Source: Archangium lipolyticum
GTDB lineage: Bacteria > Myxococcota > Myxococcia > Myxococcales > Myxococcaceae
Length of the DNA: 64,000 nt
Direction: 5' to 3'
Assembly (NCBI RefSeq): GCF_024623785.1
Contig: NZ_JANKBZ010000007.1
Location: forward strand, 344,220-408,219
In this document: one piece after another, positions 42,189 to 50,020 of the stretch
Layout: each line of letters begins with the position of its first letter
Numbering within the stretch: position 1 is the first letter of the stretch
Notes under the pieces: generated by a model
Told to the model about the DNA's origin: nothing
What the model saw: the letters and a program-made list of their open reading frames with translations, nothing else
Database searches by the model: none
Translations under genes and position numbers: made by a program

Positions 42189-43486
42189 CCGATGTGGTGC
42201 ATCGCCGTGACGGGCTTCATCCGCGCGGCGAGGAAGGAGGGGATCAACGAGATGAGGGTGGTGCAGACCGTGATGAACGTGATGGCGCCCACCATGGAGC
42301 CGGGGTTGACGACCAGGTGGAGCTTCTCGGACAGGATGAAGACCTGGACGACGACGGGCACGGAGATGTCCGCGGCGTTGAAGGCCACGCACACGCCCAG
42401 GCCCACCAGGGCGCCCGTCACGGTGCCGAGCAGCCCGAGCACGAGCGCCTCCAGGAGGAACATCACCAGCACGTAGCCGCGCTGCATGCCGATGGCGCGC
42501 AGGGTGCCGATCTCCCGGGTGCGCTCGCGGATGGCGATCCACAGCGTGTTCATGATGCCGATGGCGATGATGATGAGCAGCACGAAGGTGAGGACGAAGG
42601 TGAGCGCGTCGAGCGCGGAGACCGTCCACTTGATGAAGGAGATTTCGTCCTCCCAGTTGGTGACGTCGAGCTTCTGCCCCGTCCAGGCCTCGCGGTTGAC
42701 GGTCTCGAACTTCATGAAGAAGGGCTGGGGGTTGTGCTCCATCAACTGGTAGCCCAGCTCGGGCAGGCGCTTGAAGAGGCGGGCCTGCACGGCGGGGATG
42801 TCGGCCATGTCCTTGAGGTAGAGCATGAGGGCGCCGGTGGCGTCCTCGCGCGTCTGGTAGAGGCCGCGCAGGGTGGCGTTGGGCACGTAGACGTTGAAGG
42901 AGCTGAGCATGCCCACGTTGGCGGCGATGGCGGCCACACGCACGTCGACCGTGTTGCTGGTGCCGCGCATGGTGGGCGCGGACAGGGTGACGGTGTCGCC
43001 CACCTTCACGTCGAGCTTCGTGGCCTGCTCCTCGAAGAGGAGGAGGGTGTTGGGCTGGGCCAGGTCCTCGAGCTTGCCCTCGCGGAGCTGCACCACCTTG
43101 CGGAAGCCTTTCTCGGCCTCCACGTCGATGCCGCCCATGCCCACCTGGATGGAGCCCGTCTCGCTGACGATCTTGACCCAGGCCCGTGCGCGCTGCACGG
43201 AGTACTCCATCTCGGGGACTTCCTTGCGCAGCTGCTCGAGCAGCTTGGGGTAGTTGGTGACCACGGGGGCGGCCTGGCCGGCGGAGACCTTGTAGAAGCC
43301 GCCGACGTTGACGTGCCCTGTCATCAGCGTGGTGGCGGACTCCAGCATGGTCGCCTTCATGCCGTTGGACAGGCCCATGAGGATGACGAGGAGCGCCGTG
43401 ACGCCGGCGATGGCGCCACCCAGCAGCAGGGTGCGGCGCTTGTGGGTACCGAGGTTGCGAACCGCGATGAGGAAGAGCTGTTGCAT
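42185..43486 (-). CDS. ABC transporter permease, FtsX/MacB family
   Basis: A 433-residue inner-membrane protein. N-terminal helix (LLLGGAIAGVTALLVILMG), a large periplasmic domain (about 45-270) and three C-terminal helices, with the cytosolic-loop motif RTREIGTLRAIGMQRGYV diagnostic of FtsX-type permeases. With the ATPase encoded upstream it should act as a mechanotransmitter or lipoprotein extractor rather than a classical channel. It pairs with a larger related permease 4 bases upstream, so the complex is probably a heterodimer. Confidence 0.92.
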   Translation of the reverse strand: MQQLFLIAVRNLGTHKRRTLLLGGAIAGVTALLVILMGLSNGMKATMLESATTLMTGHVNVGGFYKVSAGQAAPVVTNYPKLLEQLRKEVPEMEYSVQRARAWVKIVSETGSIQVGMGGIDVEAEKGFRKVVQLREGKLEDLAQPNTLLLFEEQATKLDVKVGDTVTLSAPTMRGTSNTVDVRVAAIAANVGMLSSFNVYVPNATLRGLYQTREDATGALMLYLKDMADIPAVQARLFKRLPELGYQLMEHNPQPFFMKFETVNREAWTGQKLDVTNWEDEISFIKWTVSALDALTFVLTFVLLIIIAIGIMNTLWIAIRERTREIGTLRAIGMQRGYVLVMFLLEALVLGLLGTVTGALVGLGVCVAFNAADISVPVVVQVFILSEKLHLVVNPGSMVGAITFITVCTTLISLIPSFLAARMKPVTAMHHIG

Positions 43487-43490
43487 GGCT

Positions 43491-45596
43491 TCACTCGTCC
43501 GTTTGCATCGCCTGGAGGGGCGAGACCCGGGTCGCGAGGAACGCGGGGTAGAAGGTGGAGAGGGCGGACACCACGAGCACGATGACGAAGGCCTCGACGA
43601 GGTTGGACACGTGCAGGCTGGGGAAGAGCCGGGGCCCGGAGAAGAAGAAGTAGAGCGCCTCGTTGCCGGCGGGGATGCCCGCCTTGCCGAGCGCCTGCAT
43701 GATGACGCCGCCCACGGTGGCGCCCAGGGTGCCGAACACGAGGCCCAGCACCAGCGTCTCCACCAGGACCATGTTCAGCACGAAGGAGCGCTGCGCGCCG
43801 ATGGCCCGCATGGTGCCCACCTCGCGCACCCGTTGCAGGGTGGCCATCATCATCGCGTTGTTGATGATGACCAGGGCCACCACGAAGATGATGAAGACGG
43901 CGGCGTAGAGCACCAGCTTGGCCACCAGGACGAACTGGCCGATGAGGCCGGAGGCCTGCTGCCAGGAGACGACCTTCAGCGGCAGTCCCGAGGCCGTGCC
44001 CAGGGACTGGAGCTCGGCCATCGTCTGATCGAGCAGCTCCGGGTCCTTCAGGAGGATGGCGGCGCTGAGCACCACGCCGTTCTCGAGCTCCTGCTGGGTG
44101 TAGACGCGGTTGGCCAGCTCCTCGCGGCGCAGCCTCTGGGCGACGCCGTCGAGCTGCTGGTCCTCGTCGATGAGGCCGGGGGTGGCATCGGCCACGAGGG
44201 AGGCGGTGCCTTCTTCGCCGAAGAGCGCCGACTCGGCGTCCTCGCGCTTCACCTCCTGGACGCCACTGGCCTTCTGCAGCTCGGACAGCTCGGCCTTCTT
44301 CTCCGCGGTGAGGTAGCCGTAGAGCTCCCGGAAGGACATCAGGTCCATCAGGTTGAGCGAGCCGGCCACCGCGGACTTCTCCAGGCCCTCGAACTCGTAG
44401 GTGCCGTAGATCTTCACGTTCACGCTCTGCACGTAGCCGGTGCGGGTGAAGGCGGTGATGGTGAGATCGTCCCCGAGCCGGATGCGGTACAGGTCGAGCA
44501 GCGGCGCCAGCTCGTCGTAGAACTGCTTGTAGCGGGTGTCGAAGTTGGCGTCGTTCATGGCGAAGAAGGCGGGCAGCAGCTTGCCCAGCTCCGTCTCCTG
44601 GCTGCCCAGCACGCGCTGGAGCCGCTCCGTGGCCTGCTTCGTCTTGATGGGATCGAGCTGGAAGAGGATCTCCCGGGTCTGGGACTGGTTGTCCTTCACC
44701 CAGCGCTCCAGCTGCGGGTCCATCGCGATGGTCTTGTGGTTGAGGCCGCGCGCCTCCTTGATGAGGTCCAACCGGCGCGCCGTCTTCAGCTTGAAGGACT
44801 CTTCGTAGAAGAACTTGGACAGGAGCATGCCGCGGCGGCCCGCGGGGACCGGGGCGCCGTCCACGATGCGCATGCGGTCGAAGGTGTTCTGGAAGTTGAC
44901 CAGGTCCGTGCCCACGTAGCGGATGTAGAGCATGTCCCCATCCGTCACCTGCGGGGCGATGCGGTTCTCCAGGAACTCGAGCGAGCCGAACGGGTCCTTG
45001 TCGAAGTCGGCCCAGAAGGACTCGGAGCGGGCGCGGGCGAGGGCCTCCACTTCGGAGGGATCCGTGGCCTTCTCGTCGGCGATCTCACTGCGCCGCTTCA
45101 GGTCCTCCTCGAGGAGGGAGAGCATCTGGCGCACGTGGGCCTGGAGGCTGAGGATCTGCTCGCGCAGCTCGGGCGTCTCGCCCTGGGCGGCCTTCTTGTA
45201 GAGGTCGCGCAGGCGGGCGAGCGTCAGGTCCACCGTGTTGCCGGAGGTGATGAGGGCGCCGTTGGTGCCCATGGGCACCACCGTCTTCACGTTGGGGTGC
45301 TGCTGGACGACCTCCTTGATGCGCGCGAAGTCATCCAGGGCGGACAGGTCCGGCTCGCCGCCCATCTTGCCGAAGAGCGCCAGCTCGTCCTTGGAGCGCT
45401 CCGAGTAGACCTGGAGGTGGCCCGCGACGCTGCCGATGATGCTGCGGCTCATCGACTCGTCCACGCTGTCGACGAGGGCGCCGCCCACCACCACCAGCAC
45501 GGTGCCGAAGAAGATGATGCCGCCGATGAGGAGGTTGATCTTGCTGACGAACAGGTTGCGCAGGGCGACCTGTAGCAGGAGCTTGAGCTGGCTCAT
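43491..45596 (-). CDS. ABC transporter permease, FtsX family with large periplasmic domain
   Basis: A 701-residue permease with helix 1 at about 20-45 (LLIGGIIFFGTVLVVVGG), an unusually long periplasmic region (about 46-560) that includes helical coiled segments, and three C-terminal helices with RVREVGTMRAIGAQRSFV. The periplasmic part is about twice that of the partner permease, which hints at a cargo- or partner-binding role. Its ATG shares one base with the stop of the ATPase gene (TGATG). Confidence 0.92.
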   Translation of the reverse strand: MSQLKLLLQVALRNLFVSKINLLIGGIIFFGTVLVVVGGALVDSVDESMSRSIIGSVAGHLQVYSERSKDELALFGKMGGEPDLSALDDFARIKEVVQQHPNVKTVVPMGTNGALITSGNTVDLTLARLRDLYKKAAQGETPELREQILSLQAHVRQMLSLLEEDLKRRSEIADEKATDPSEVEALARARSESFWADFDKDPFGSLEFLENRIAPQVTDGDMLYIRYVGTDLVNFQNTFDRMRIVDGAPVPAGRRGMLLSKFFYEESFKLKTARRLDLIKEARGLNHKTIAMDPQLERWVKDNQSQTREILFQLDPIKTKQATERLQRVLGSQETELGKLLPAFFAMNDANFDTRYKQFYDELAPLLDLYRIRLGDDLTITAFTRTGYVQSVNVKIYGTYEFEGLEKSAVAGSLNLMDLMSFRELYGYLTAEKKAELSELQKASGVQEVKREDAESALFGEEGTASLVADATPGLIDEDQQLDGVAQRLRREELANRVYTQQELENGVVLSAAILLKDPELLDQTMAELQSLGTASGLPLKVVSWQQASGLIGQFVLVAKLVLYAAVFIIFVVALVIINNAMMMATLQRVREVGTMRAIGAQRSFVLNMVLVETLVLGLVFGTLGATVGGVIMQALGKAGIPAGNEALYFFFSGPRLFPSLHVSNLVEAFVIVLVVSALSTFYPAFLATRVSPLQAMQTDE

Positions 45597-46351
45597 CAGT
45601 GCCCTCCAGCGGCCAGGGCCTGCTGGGCCTCGGCCGGGGAGACGCGGCCGAGGATCTTCCCATCCGCCAGCTTCACCACCGCGTTGGCGTGGTTCATCAC
45701 CTTGGCGTCGTGGGTGGAGAAGATGAAGGTGGTGCCCTCCTTGCGGTTGAGCTCCTTCATCAGGTCGATGATGTTCTGGCCGGTGACGGAGTCGAGGTTG
45801 GCGGTGGGCTCGTCGGCCAGCACCAGCTTGGGCCGGGTGACGAGAGCGCGCGCCACGGCCACGCGCTGGCGCTGGCCGCCGGACAGCTCGTTGGGGCGGT
45901 GCTTCGCGTGCTTCTCCAGGCCCACCTGCTCCAGCAACGTCATCACCCGCTGCTGGCGCTCGGTCGCGTTCAGCTTGCGCTGCAGCAGCAGGGGGAACTC
46001 CACGTTCTGGAAGACGCTGAGCACCGAGACCAGGTTGAAGCTCTGGAAGATGAACCCGATGGTGTGCAGCCGCAGGTTCGTGAGCTGTCTCTCGGTGAGC
46101 AGCTTGGTGTCCTGGCCATCCACCCGCACCACGCCCGAGGTGGCCGTGTCCACGCAGCCGATGAGGTTGAGCGCCGTCGTCTTGCCGCTGCCGGACGGAC
46201 CCGCGATGGAGATGAACTCACCCGGGTACACCTCGAGGCTCACGCCGCGCAGCGCGGGCACCTCCACCTTGCCCAGGGTGTACGTCTTGGTGACGTCGGT
46301 GAGGGAGACGATGGGTTGGGCGCCACCGGGTACGGCCGAGAGCTGGGTCAT
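45596..46351 (-). CDS. ABC transporter ATPase, LolD/MacB type
   Basis: A 251-residue ATPase with Walker A GPSGSGKTT, Q-loop FIFQSFNLV, signature LSGGQRQRVAVARAL, Walker B VLADEPTANLDS and the H-loop His in STHDAKVM. The ANLDS extension is typical of the LolD/MacB/FtsE group that drives FtsX-type permeases. MTQLSAVPGG at 46351 puts the domain at normal distance from the N-terminus, and AAAGGA lies 12 bases upstream. Same strand as the regulator 46 bases upstream. Confidence 0.95.
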   Translation of the reverse strand: MTQLSAVPGGAQPIVSLTDVTKTYTLGKVEVPALRGVSLEVYPGEFISIAGPSGSGKTTALNLIGCVDTATSGVVRVDGQDTKLLTERQLTNLRLHTIGFIFQSFNLVSVLSVFQNVEFPLLLQRKLNATERQQRVMTLLEQVGLEKHAKHRPNELSGGQRQRVAVARALVTRPKLVLADEPTANLDSVTGQNIIDLMKELNRKEGTTFIFSTHDAKVMNHANAVVKLADGKILGRVSPAEAQQALAAGGH

Positions 46352-46397
46352 GACGGGTGCGGTCCTTTCTGCGAACCGTGGGAAGAGGGTGGGAAGG

Positions 46398-46925
46398 TTA
46401 GCGGGTGCCGCTCCGGCGCTGGCGGGCGGAAGGGGAGGGGGTTTTGGTTGCCTGGGTGCCGGGCCTGCGGGCGAAGCGGGCGCGCCAGCGCTCGACGGCA
46501 CCGGCCAGCTCCTCGCGGTAGAACGCGCAGAACTCCACCGCCTCGCGCAGCTTGTCGCGTTTGCTCAACCGGGGCACGGCGAGCGCGTCCTGGCACATCT
46601 GGCCCAGCGCATCCATGGCGGAGATCGCCACCTCGAGCCGGTGGTCCCAGCCAGCGCTGTTGAAGACGTAGTAGTGTCGGCGATCCCCGGGGATGCTGGC
46701 GGGGTCCACGGTGCCGCTGGTCTGCAGCTGGCGGATGTTGGTGGACACCGAGGCCGGACTCACCCGCAGCAGCCTGGCGATCTCGCCCAGCGCCAGCGGC
46801 TCGTCGGCCAGCAGCAGCAACCCGAGGATGCGGCCGCCGATGCGCGGAACGCCCTGGCGCTCGAAGAACAGGCCCATCGATTCGATGAACCGTTCCTCCT
46901 CGGCGCTCAAACCGGTGCGACCCAT
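46398..46925 (-). CDS. GbsR/MarR-family transcriptional regulator
   Basis: A 175-residue winged-helix DNA-binding protein. The family opening LSAEEERFIESMGLFFERQGVPRIGGRILGLLLL is followed by the recognition region EIARLLRVSPASVSTNIRQL and a helical dimerisation part. The ATG at 46925 has GGGGGA nine bases upstream. ATG at 46934 and TTG at 46988 are in frame but less well placed. As first gene of the export operon with a palindrome upstream, it probably represses its own operon. Basic C-terminal tail (RRPGTQATK) of unknown use. Confidence 0.88.
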   Translation of the reverse strand: MGRTGLSAEEERFIESMGLFFERQGVPRIGGRILGLLLLADEPLALGEIARLLRVSPASVSTNIRQLQTSGTVDPASIPGDRRHYYVFNSAGWDHRLEVAISAMDALGQMCQDALAVPRLSKRDKLREAVEFCAFYREELAGAVERWRARFARRPGTQATKTPSPSARQRRSGTR

Positions 46926-46979
46926 GCGCGGCATTCCCCCCCAATGGGAAGTCGCGCCCGGTGTACTGGTGTCAGGATG

Positions 46980-46995
46980 TTCAGTCAATACTGAA
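46980..46995. promoter_or_regulatory. Palindromic operator upstream of the GbsR/MarR-type gene
   Basis: TTCAGT-CAAT-ACTGAA is a perfect 6+4+6 inverted repeat, 55 bases upstream of the regulator ATG. MarR-type dimers bind sites of this size, so autoregulation of the export operon is a fair inference. Confidence 0.55.
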
Positions 46996-47099
46996 GGGAC
47001 TGATGCTCGGCCCTCTCGGGCCTGGGTGGATGTACGTGGCGGTGGCCATGGGTCCTGCCCGGCTCGCCCGTCACGTCGCTTCCCACCTCATGAAGAGCT

Positions 47100-47128
47100 G
47101 CTCGCGGCACCGGAGGGGTGCCGCGAGC
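47100..47128 (-). terminator. Strong hairpin downstream of the Gly-rich exported protein gene
   Basis: GCTCGCGGCACC-GGAGG-GGTGCCGCGAGC forms a perfect 12-bp stem with a 5-base loop, 56 bases past the stop of the minus-strand gene. The T-run after it (CTCTTC) is weak, so termination is probable but not certain. Confidence 0.6.
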
Positions 47129-47183
47129 GAGGGATGGATGCCCACGGGGGCATCCTGTTTCCATCTGCTAGGGCTCGACACCG

Positions 47184-47828
47184 TTACTTGCCGGTGTCGC
47201 CAGCGCCGCCCACGTCACCGGAGGTGCCGCCCACGTCACCGGAGCCGCCCACGTCACCGCCCAGGTTGTGGTCCTTGTCCATGCCCTGGTCCAGGCCCGA
47301 GCCGCCCGTGTCACCCGGCTGCTGATTGATGCCCTGGTCGGGGCTCATGCCGCTGCCGCCCATGCTGGTGTCCAGCGAGATGCTCTTGGCGACGTTGCTG
47401 TCCTTCTCCACGGTGAAGCTGGTGCGTACCTGCTGGCCCTCCTTGAGATCCTTGGCGCCCTTGACGCCGGGATCCTGGAACTTGGTGTTCTTGTTGATCT
47501 TGATGGCGATGACGCCGTTGTCGGTCAGCAGGCTGAGCTGGTTGGCGCCGCTCTTCACCACGGTGCCGGAGACCTGCTTCTCGCCCATCTGCTGCGCGCC
47601 GCCCATCTGGCCCTGGGCGCCGCCCATCTGACCCTGGGTGCTGCCCGCCTGGCCGTGCTGAGAGCCGCCAGTCTGGCCCTGAGTGCCGGCGCCGCCAATG
47701 GCATCGCCGCCCGCGGGCTGACTGCTCTGCGTCTGTGGATCCTTGCCCCTCTCCTGGTCCCCGGCCACAGCCAGACCCGAGCTCACCAACGCCACGGACG
47801 CGAACAGCCCCACAAGCTTCCTGGTCAT
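47184..47828 (-). CDS. Exported Gly/Gln-rich repeat protein
   Basis: A 214-residue protein with a signal peptide (LVGLFASVALVSSGLAVAG). A Gln/Gly-rich segment has short repeats (GQMGGAQGQMGGAQ). A compact central domain (about 80-150, VSGTVVKSGANQLSLLTDNG ... VRTSFTVEKDSNVAKSI) resembles small beta-barrel DUF5666-type folds. A C-terminal run of GGDVGG-type repeats ends the protein. GAGGAG before the ATG at 47828 supports the start. Probably periplasmic or extracellular. Function unknown. Confidence 0.72.
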   Translation of the reverse strand: MTRKLVGLFASVALVSSGLAVAGDQERGKDPQTQSSQPAGGDAIGGAGTQGQTGGSQHGQAGSTQGQMGGAQGQMGGAQQMGEKQVSGTVVKSGANQLSLLTDNGVIAIKINKNTKFQDPGVKGAKDLKEGQQVRTSFTVEKDSNVAKSISLDTSMGGSGMSPDQGINQQPGDTGGSGLDQGMDKDHNLGGDVGGSGDVGGTSGDVGGAGDTGK

Positions 47829-48087
47829 GAGATGTCTCTCCTCTTCGAGCGGGGCCGTGCCCCCCATGGACGTGTTCCCCGCTGGGCAAAACCTAGGTGC
47901 GGTGTGGGAAGCGGCCAGGGACGAAGCTGGAAACGGGCGAGCCTGTTCCCTCTCCGTGCGTCTCTTCGTGGAGCGGCGAGCCGCCCGTAGGGCAGGCGGC
48001 TTGAACCGGAAGGGCGTTTTCCCCTAGCGTCGGGGAATCCGACAGCGCCGACCTCCCGGCCGGCCTCCACAGGAGACTCCTTCCACC

Positions 48088-48363
48088 ATGCCTCCGCCGT
48101 CCAAGCAGACCGCGCCCGCAGCCGATCCCCTGCCCACGCCGTCCTTCCCGGCCATCGAGTCGTTCATCGAGCGCGCCACCCCCGAGGAGGTCCAGTCGCT
48201 CTTCACCCCGGTGAAGAACGAGCTCGCCAACCTCAAGGGCCCCAAGGCGGAGCAGGCCCGGAAGGTCCAGGCGGCGATCTCCCGCACCGAGGAACTGCTC
48301 GGCGTGCTCCTGCAGACGCGCGAGCGGCTGGTGGCCGAGTCGAAATCCAAGGGCCGGAAATAA
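48088..48363 (+). CDS. Small helical hypothetical protein preceding the T3SS cluster
   Basis: A 91-residue hydrophilic protein, Pro-rich at first, then two predicted helices (IESFIERATPEEVQSLFTPVKNELANL and KAEQARKVQAAISRTEELLGVLL). AGGAG lies 12 bases before the ATG. No signal or known domain. It is the first plus-strand gene at the edge of the secretion cluster. Membership in it is an inference from position. Confidence 0.6.
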   Translation: MPPPSKQTAPAADPLPTPSFPAIESFIERATPEEVQSLFTPVKNELANLKGPKAEQARKVQAAISRTEELLGVLLQTRERLVAESKSKGRK

Positions 48364-48405
48364 CTGGAGTTTTTGGTGGGCTGATCGTTTCCGGCCGGAT
48401 CACAC

Positions 48406-48432
48406 GCAACTGCGTCGGACGATCACCGATAA
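48406..48432 (+). promoter_or_regulatory. Candidate FliA-type (sigma-28) promoter
   Basis: GCAA at 48406-48409, a 15-base spacer, then ACCGATAA at 48425-48432. The flagellar sigma consensus is TAAA-N15-GCCGATAA. The -10 box matches 7 of 8 bases, the -35 box 2 of 4. It lies 67 bases before the gene at 48500, and a FliA-type sigma factor is encoded 1.6 kb downstream. Confidence 0.4.
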
Positions 48433-48499
48433 TGCAGACAGAGAGCGCCGGACCCGCCGGGCTCTGAACCTTGGTCGTTGCATTGCCTGGAGAGGAACC

Positions 48500-49048
48500 A
48501 TGACGAAGATCGACAGCTCCCTGAACATGCCGCGGATGTCCACCAACATGACGACGGCCCGGGTGACGCCGGACACCAGCTTCTCCGCTCGCGTGCAGTC
48601 GGGCGTGGGCACCGCGGCCAACGTGGTGGCCGGCGGCGTGGGCATGGCGGCCAACCTGGTCCCCGGTGGCTCCGTGGTGTCCGCGGCGGTGTCCTCGCTG
48701 ACCACCTTCGGTAACTCGAGCGGCTCGGGCGCGGCCCCCTACTACGGCGCGGCCCTGGCCTCGGGCGGCGTGCCCATGAACACCACCGTGGGTGCCAGCA
48801 GCGGCGGCGCCATCCCCGGCGCGAGCGGCCCCGCGGTCTCCAACAACGGCTCGGTCAGCCTCCCCGGTGGCGGCGGCGTGAGCGGCGGCGAGTTCAACGG
48901 CGAGATGCAGAGCATGTTCGCCGAGCAGAAGAAGCTGCTCAACGTCCAGATTTCCATGCAGCGTGAGAACCAGGTGTTCTCCACCATTTCCAACGTGCTC
49001 AAGACGCGGCACGATACGTCCAAGAACGCGATCGGTAACATCCGCTAG
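48500..49048 (+). CDS. Ser/Gly-rich protein of the T3SS cluster, candidate secreted component
   Basis: A 182-residue protein without a Sec signal. Its N-terminus is rich in Ser, Thr, Asn and Met, as in type III substrates. The middle is Gly/Ser/Val-rich. The last 55 residues (EMQSMFAEQKKLLNVQISMQRENQVFSTISNVLKTRHDTSKNAI in outline) form an amphipathic helix pair like those of rod, needle and other early substrates. AGAGGA precedes the ATG. It could be an inner-rod or translocator-like part, but I cannot assign it. It has its own candidate FliA-type promoter. Confidence 0.65.
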   Translation: MTKIDSSLNMPRMSTNMTTARVTPDTSFSARVQSGVGTAANVVAGGVGMAANLVPGGSVVSAAVSSLTTFGNSSGSGAAPYYGAALASGGVPMNTTVGASSGGAIPGASGPAVSNNGSVSLPGGGGVSGGEFNGEMQSMFAEQKKLLNVQISMQRENQVFSTISNVLKTRHDTSKNAIGNIR

Positions 49049-49143
49049 CGCCCAGGCGCTGGTGGTTTCACGGGTCCGGCGCCCGGGGGGTGGTGGTTGC
49101 TCCCTCCGGGCCGTCCCGGACTTGGAAAGGAAGCGGCACTCAG

Positions 49144-49581
49144 ATGGCGGAGACTTCGGAGATCTCGGGCAGCCTCGTCCCCCTCGCCAGGCGCGAGGCC
49201 ATGATTCTTCTCGAGGCGGGCTACCTGTGGCTCGACATGGGCCAGTTCGAGAAGGCGCGGGAGGTCTTCGCCGGGGCGGCGGTGCTGATGCCCAAGAGCG
49301 AGGTGCCCCAGCTGGCGCTCGGCTCGCTCGAGTTCGCCCAGGGCCGCCATGACAAGGCGCTGCAGGCCTACCGGGCTGCCCAGCGGCTCGCTCCCAATTC
49401 CGGTCTTCCGCGGGCACACGCGGGCGAGGCCCTGCTGTTCATGGGCAAGGTGCCCGAGGCCCTCAAGGAGCTGAAGGCCGCCGTGGACCTGGACCCCGAG
49501 GGTGATGGGGCGCGTCTGGCCCAGGCGCTGATGGACGCGAAGGAAGCAGGGGCCCTGCCCCCGCCCTCCGCGAAGAAGTAG
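49144..49581 (+). CDS. TPR protein, T3SS chaperone-like
   Basis: A 145-residue cytosolic protein made largely of three tetratricopeptide repeats (AGYLWLDMGQFEKAREVFAGA, ALGSLEFAQGRHDKALQAYRAAQ, AGEALLFMGKVPEALKELKAAV). Size and layout match SycD/LcrH or SctG-type chaperones that bind T3SS substrates. It follows the putative substrate at 48500, which is its likely client. Confidence 0.75.
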   Translation: MAETSEISGSLVPLARREAMILLEAGYLWLDMGQFEKAREVFAGAAVLMPKSEVPQLALGSLEFAQGRHDKALQAYRAAQRLAPNSGLPRAHAGEALLFMGKVPEALKELKAAVDLDPEGDGARLAQALMDAKEAGALPPPSAKK

Positions 49582-49600
49582 GATGCTTTGACAGGAGGTC

Positions 49601-50011
49601 ATGCCGATGTCGGTCGGTGGAGTTGGACGAGGCGGCGGAAAGGGACGTGCCGGGGGCGCCAAGGGGCCCGCTGGCAAGGCGCCAGCCGGCAAGGCAGAGT
49701 CGTCGTCGTTCGGCGGTGCGGTGGACCGTGCCTCCGGGCTGGTCGGCCCGTCGGGCGCGGTGGGTTCGGGCAACGTGCAGGGGCCGCAAGCCGCGGATCC
49801 CATCACCGCCCAGGCGCTCGCCATCGCCAAGCAACTGAAGAATGGGAACTTCAAGAGCAAGGACGAGGCGACGCGCAAGCTCGTCGCCGAGGTGCTCAAG
49901 GAGAAGCTGCGGATGAAGTCGACGGCCTTGACCAGCAAGATCGCCGACGCGCTGCAGGATGACCCTCGTCTGAATCAGGCCCTCGAGCGGTTGTGGTCGA
50001 AGGCCGAGTGA
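49601..50011 (+). CDS. Hypothetical protein, possible FlgM-like anti-sigma factor
   Basis: A 136-residue protein with a disordered Gly/Lys/Ala-rich N-terminal half and a helical C-terminal half (ITAQALAIAKQLKNGNFKSKDEATRKLVAEVL). Small size, a flexible N-terminus and a helical end with a KxLKxGxFxxK pattern recall FlgM, the inhibitor of FliA. The gene lies 9 bases before a FliA-type sigma factor. AGGAGGTC precedes the ATG. The resemblance is weak and the assignment is an inference from layout. Confidence 0.5.
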   Translation: MPMSVGGVGRGGGKGRAGGAKGPAGKAPAGKAESSSFGGAVDRASGLVGPSGAVGSGNVQGPQAADPITAQALAIAKQLKNGNFKSKDEATRKLVAEVLKEKLRMKSTALTSKIADALQDDPRLNQALERLWSKAE

Positions 50012-50020
50012 GCGGCGCTC

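Noticed and set aside
43308..45575. 755-codon plus-strand frame opposite the FtsX permease
   Set aside because: Antisense of a membrane protein with clear helices and the FtsX motif. The frame lacks an RBS and recognisable features.
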